Positions 13,192 to 16,404 of a DNA stretch of 16,404 nucleotides are shown here, one piece after another. The position numbers and the translations under genes are program-made. Below the pieces are notes generated by a model. It saw only the letters and a program-made list of their open reading frames with translations. It did not search any database and had not been told where the DNA came from. This DNA is from Dehalococcoidia bacterium (GTDB taxonomy: Bacteria > Chloroflexota > Dehalococcoidia > UBA3495), in NCBI GenBank assembly GCA_028822675.1, contig JAPKDE010000039.1, forward strand, positions 1 to 16,404, in the 5' to 3' direction. Every line of letters starts with the position of its first letter. Within the stretch, counting starts at the first letter, position 1.

Positions 13192-14113
13192 ATGCCAGAT
13201 GGTCCCTAGATTGATTTAATCGTGCCGCGTAATTTAGAGATCCCTTCTTTCTACCAAGTAGCTGAACAGATGGGATTCCACGCCTTGTGGTTCACCGAAA
13301 CGCTGTTTAGCCGAGCACCGACCGGTCCGGGATAGACCTCCGTCGGCAGTGGCGGGGATCGCGCGAGCGCCCTGGGCACCGACGCCGCGGAGACATCGCG
13401 GATACGGCTGGGGATTGCGCCGTCAGTGAAGCCTGACTCGTTAGTGTCTTTTGCCACGGAAACAGCCACCAAGACATCCTTTCCCACGGGCGGTTGAGCC
13501 TGGGATTGTCCCAGCATAGTTGGCTTGACGAAGGTGTATCGGAAGGCTGTCGGCCAAGGGTTGGTGTTCGTTTACAAGAGACTATTACGCTCCTGAATCG
13601 GTTGTGGAGCGAGGACGAGGTCTCGTTCAAGGGCAGTCATCACCATCTGGAAAAGGCCTCTATTGACGTCAGGCCGGTCCAAGAAGGGGGTATCTCGCTC
13701 TTTGTCGCCGGGGCTACCAGTGCTTCTATTCGGCAGGCAGCGACTTTGGCGGATGGATAGGTGCATCCTTCAGGGGGAATTCCTGAAGGTGTTGCGCGCG
13801 GTTGTGAATTTGTAAAACGATTAGCCCGCGACGCAGGCCGAGACCCAGATTCAATTGAGTTGGGGAAAATCATCTATCTCTCCATAGATGACAATTGTCG
13901 CCGGGCAAAAAATCAAATCGCACCGCTTCTACAATCGTTCTATACCGGCTACAACGTCGATAGTTGGTGCGCTTTTGGCAATCCGGCTGAGTGTGCCGCC
14001 TTCATCCAAGGCTTCCTTGATGGGGGATAACGACGTTGATGCTATGTCTAGTGCCGGCCAATGTCGAACATCTTGAGCGGTTACACAAAGAGGTTTTGCC
14101 TCTGCTAAGGTGA
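13192..14113 (+). pseudogene. luciferase-like (LLM class) monooxygenase remnant
   Basis: Joining frames recovers a flavin/F420 luciferase-like oxidoreductase. From ATG 13192 (SD-like GGGAG upstream): I-D-L-I-V-P-R-N-L-E-I-P-S-F-Y-Q-V-A-E-Q-M-G-F then H-A-L-W-F-T-E-T. Further on are T-S-R-I-R-L-G-I-A, then G-R-L-S-L-G-L-S (from about 13491), L-L-N-R-L-W-S-E-D-E-V-S-F-K-G, a G-G-I-S-L-F-V-A-G segment and A-A-T-L-A-D-G. The C-terminal part H-L-E-R-L-H-K-E-V-L-P ends at TGA 14111. Lesions are TAG at 13207-13209, TAG at 13333-13335, a frameshift near 13490, TAG at 13758-13760 where A-D-G-W is expected, and a frameshift near 14028. The stretch 13320-13390 is poorly matched and may be scrambled. The gene is clearly non-functional as one protein. 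The start is uncertain. Confidence 0.75.
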
Positions 14114-14216
14114 AGCACGGCTGCAGACGGAGTTTTACGACCCAAACGGAGATATTAAAATAATAAAGTGAGTTCGAGAGCTTAATCTAACCAGCGACTA
14201 GCATGTCCGAGTGAAC

Positions 14217-14261
14217 AAAAAGCCCCGGTCACTCCAATTAATCAGAGAAACCGGGGCTTTT
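14217..14261. terminator. bidirectional rho-independent terminator
   Basis: AAAAGCCCCGGT from 14217 pairs with ACCGGGGCTTTT ending at 14261 around a loop of about 20 nt. The A-run on the left and T-run on the right make it usable on both strands. It serves the minus-strand gamma-glutamyltranspeptidase gene (stop at 14294) and plus-strand transcription from the monooxygenase remnant. The 14114-14216 gap before it holds nothing recognisable. Confidence 0.85.
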
Positions 14262-14293
14262 AAAATGCTGTTTTACTGCTAGGTTGCGAGGGC

Positions 14294-16096
14294 TTACATG
14301 CCCATGGCGTAGCAGGCGCGGCGGGGGTCAGCGCCGGTGCTAAGGTTGCCGGTTTTGATGTCTTTAACCGAAATTGTGGCTCCCAATCCGCAGTTGGCGG
14401 ACCGGGTCATCTTGTGACCTCGGGCCTCTAGAGCATCTGATGTGCTCTGGGAGATGCCGCCCTCTAATTCCAACACGCCAGGAAGGTAGGTGTGGGGGAA
14501 GAAGGAATTCGCGACGTTTGCGGTGGCGAACCGGGGTGCTTCAACAGACAACTGTGGGTCCATGCCGAAGACTAGCGAGTTCAGTATTATCTGCACGTTG
14601 GCCTGCGCCTGATTGTCGCCGCCTGGACAACCAATGGTCATCACGGTCTGGCCGTCTTTCTTGGCCATGTAGTTGATCAGTGTGGTGCGGGGGCGCTTGC
14701 CAGGCTCGACAACGTTGGGATGACCTTCTTCGCAATTGAACATCTCTATGCGAGTGCTCAGCGCACAACCAAGTTCAGGGAAGAACACAGACTTCACGAA
14801 CGCTCCGCCGCTAATCGTCCCGCAGACCATGTTCCCGTCATTGTCGATCACTGACACGTGGGTGGTTCCTTCGTGATTGTTGGAATCGTGTGTTCCGTTT
14901 GGAGCACCTGCCAGAACAGCGGTTTTGGGTACAACGCCAGCGCCCTGGGAGTATTTCCAGGGGTCGCCTGGGGCCGCTTGCTCGGGTAGCGCGCGCTCCG
15001 GGTCGATCAGCTCAACCCGTTCAGCGGCATATTCCTTGGAGAGCAGGCCGTCTATGGGAATCTCCGCGTAACTTGGGTCTGCGTAATAGGCTTCACGGTC
15101 TCCGAAGACCAGTTTTAGGGCTTCGCAAACGGTGTGAATGTACTCGGGGCTATTGTGGCCCATGGCTTTGAGGTCGAAGTTCTCCAGAATGTTTAGGGTT
15201 TGTTGCACCATTGGGGCCTGGGTCCAGGTGTCGTGGCCAACAATCTCATATCCCTGGAAGGTGCTGGACACTGGTTCGCCGAAGATGCTGGTGTAGTTGG
15301 CTAGGTCATCCATGGTGAGAATCCCGCCAACACTCGCGGAGGAATCAACGATCTTCTTCGCGATCGAGCCCTTGTAGAAAACTTCCTTGGCAGCTTTAAG
15401 TCCAGCGGCCCGGTCGCCTTCGACAGCCGCGGCAGACATGGCCTTCATGGTGTTGGCCAGTCCGGGCTGGATTAGCGTGGAGCCAGGCTCTGGGACCTCT
15501 CGGTTGTCATAAAACACGTCCCAACCGCCGGGAGGATAGTTATCAAATTGCTTTCCGGTGGTTTCATTGTCCAGGCGGTTCAGCATGTATTCGTAGTGGG
15601 GTATGCCATTTTCCGCGTAATCGATCGCCGGTGCCAAGACCTGATCGATGGTCATCGTGCCGTAGCGTTCCAGCATGGAGATATAGGCGTGAACGATGCC
15701 CGGGACAGTAAAGGAAAGATGAGCATCTTTGCCTGGTCCAGTGGGGATGCGATCGAAGCCCTTCGACTTGTAAAACTCTGCTGTAGCCAGGCCAGGAGCG
15801 GTGCCCTGTCCACTGAGGGACAATGTCTCGTCGTTGTTCACGTCATAGAGCATGAAAACGCCCTCTGCGGCGAGGGAATATGAGGCGATGGGCTCGATGA
15901 CTGCGGCGGCAAAACCGGCGGCAACCATGGCATCAAAGGCGTTTCCGCCGTTCAGAAGCATCCTCATTCCAGCCATGGAGGTGAGGTAGTGTCCACTGGA
16001 AATAACACCCTTGGTGGATCGGACAACCGGACGTCCGGTTTCTGGAAGCTTGTAATCGCCTTGTTCCAATTCGTGAAGGGCTTCTTTTTGGGCCAT
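14294..16096 (-). CDS. gamma-glutamyltranspeptidase family protein
   Basis: 600-aa N-terminal-nucleophile hydrolase of the gamma-glutamyltranspeptidase family, full length. Near the N-terminus is V-I-S-S-G-H-Y-L-T-S followed by G-G-N-A-F-D-A-M-V-A-A (50-60), the usual large-subunit start. The autoprocessing site is H-E-G-T-T-H-V-S-V-I-D, with Thr411 as the predicted cleavage point and nucleophile. The small subunit (411-600) includes G-K-R-P-R-T-T (467-473) and G-C-P-G-G-D-N-Q (489-496), the latter resembling the glycine-rich oxyanion loop. Unlike classical GGTs it shows no signal peptide, so it is probably cytosolic. Such paralogues may act on gamma-glutamyl compounds, glutathione conjugates or beta-lactam-type amides. 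ATG 16096 is preceded by AGGAG with 6-nt spacing. It is transcribed alone, divergent from the FAH-family gene. Confidence 0.92.
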   Translation of the reverse strand: MAQKEALHELEQGDYKLPETGRPVVRSTKGVISSGHYLTSMAGMRMLLNGGNAFDAMVAAGFAAAVIEPIASYSLAAEGVFMLYDVNNDETLSLSGQGTAPGLATAEFYKSKGFDRIPTGPGKDAHLSFTVPGIVHAYISMLERYGTMTIDQVLAPAIDYAENGIPHYEYMLNRLDNETTGKQFDNYPPGGWDVFYDNREVPEPGSTLIQPGLANTMKAMSAAAVEGDRAAGLKAAKEVFYKGSIAKKIVDSSASVGGILTMDDLANYTSIFGEPVSSTFQGYEIVGHDTWTQAPMVQQTLNILENFDLKAMGHNSPEYIHTVCEALKLVFGDREAYYADPSYAEIPIDGLLSKEYAAERVELIDPERALPEQAAPGDPWKYSQGAGVVPKTAVLAGAPNGTHDSNNHEGTTHVSVIDNDGNMVCGTISGGAFVKSVFFPELGCALSTRIEMFNCEEGHPNVVEPGKRPRTTLINYMAKKDGQTVMTIGCPGGDNQAQANVQIILNSLVFGMDPQLSVEAPRFATANVANSFFPHTYLPGVLELEGGISQSTSDALEARGHKMTRSANCGLGATISVKDIKTGNLSTGADPRRACYAMGM

Positions 16097-16175
16097 GATC
16101 GACTCCTGGTAATTATCGTGATTTGGGGTTCAGCTTACCATCGAGAAGCCTGATATCAAAGTAGCCTATGACTGC

Positions 16176-16215
16176 TGTGCGATTCTGTTGTGTGACCTAC
16201 AACGGTGTGCGATTC
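16176..16215. repeat. 10-bp direct repeat in a divergent promoter region
   Basis: TGTGCGATTC occurs at 16176-16185 and again at 16206-16215, 30 nt start to start (about three helical turns). It lies in the 229-nt gap between the divergent gamma-glutamyltranspeptidase and FAH-family genes. The phased spacing suits a regulator binding the same DNA face, but two copies are thin evidence. Confidence 0.45.
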
Positions 16216-16325
16216 AGAATCAAAAAATGGGGTACCCACCGAACCCGTATTCAATTATCATGGCAATCTGAGCTATCTGAGCCCCTAACCAGGCACTGGT
16301 TAAGCACTAGGCATAAGGAGCGCAC

Positions 16326-16404
16326 ATGAAATTCGCTAGATTCGAGATTAATGGTTGGCAAAGTTACGCTGTCGTAGAGGGTGACCAACTGCGGGTCATC
16401 CAGG
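16326..16404 (+). CDS. fumarylacetoacetate hydrolase family protein, N-terminal fragment
   Basis: A frame starting at ATG 16326, with AAGGAG at 16315-16320 and 5-nt spacing, reads M-K-F-A-R-F-E-I-N-G-W-Q-S-Y-A-V-V-E-G-D and continues open to the right edge (26 codons). This fits the N-terminal beta-rich segment of FAH-family enzymes (fumarylacetoacetase, 2-hydroxyhepta-diene-dioate isomerase, acylpyruvase), which typically begin M-K-x-x-x-F ... G-x-V-x-G-D. Those act late in aromatic meta-cleavage or tyrosine degradation, which would suit the dioxygenase cluster in this window. The catalytic metal-binding E-x-E...D residues lie outside the window, so the call rests on the N-terminus only. Confidence 0.7.
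   Translation, partial: MKFARFEINGWQSYAVVEGDQLRVIQ

Overview
The window looks like accessory, catabolism-oriented bacterial chromosome, best matched to the Chloroflexota / Dehalococcoidia sphere (SAR202-like). That placement is an inference from gene content: luciferase-like flavin monooxygenases, a class III extradiol dioxygenase, dienelactone hydrolase, several alpha/beta hydrolases, a fused AAA-TPR-LuxR regulator, FAH-family enzyme and a UGSC-motif selenoprotein. No rRNA, tRNA, CRISPR array or transposase was recognised.

Layout. 1-88 (-): 5' end of a luciferase-like flavin oxidoreductase, running off the left edge. 473-1216 (+): dienelactone hydrolase with a strong terminator. 1276-1557: intergenic patch of inverted-repeat elements. 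1628-2584 (-): a lone DppB-type ABC permease. 2812-7899 (+): five co-directional genes (LigB-type extradiol dioxygenase, two alpha/beta hydrolases, a VOC protein, a ThDP enzyme of the acetolactate synthase/benzoylformate decarboxylase superfamily) ending at a strong terminator. This reads as a catabolic operon in which ring or dioxygen cleavage is followed by hydrolysis and C-C bond chemistry; the substrate cannot be told from sequence.

7983-14113 is the unusual part. A 1008-codon AAA-TPR-LuxR regulator (-) carries two in-frame stops (TAA near the N-terminus, TGA between TPR region and HTH). Divergent from it is a gene at 11107-11655 whose in-frame TGA encodes the U of a U-G-S-C motif, followed at the right distance by a bacterial SECIS-like hairpin: a UGSC-family selenoprotein that ordinary gene calling splits or truncates. 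Abutting it tail to tail is a SnoaL/NTF2-like gene (-) broken by an amber codon where a Trp is expected, then a 344-aa conserved protein (+) of unknown function that may partner the UGSC protein, then a heavily damaged luciferase-like monooxygenase pseudogene. The selenoprotein thus sits intact among decaying genes.

14217-14261 is a bidirectional terminator. 14294-16096 (-) encodes a gamma-glutamyltranspeptidase-family Ntn hydrolase without a visible signal peptide, and 16326-16404 (+) is the start of a fumarylacetoacetate hydrolase-family gene running off the right edge.
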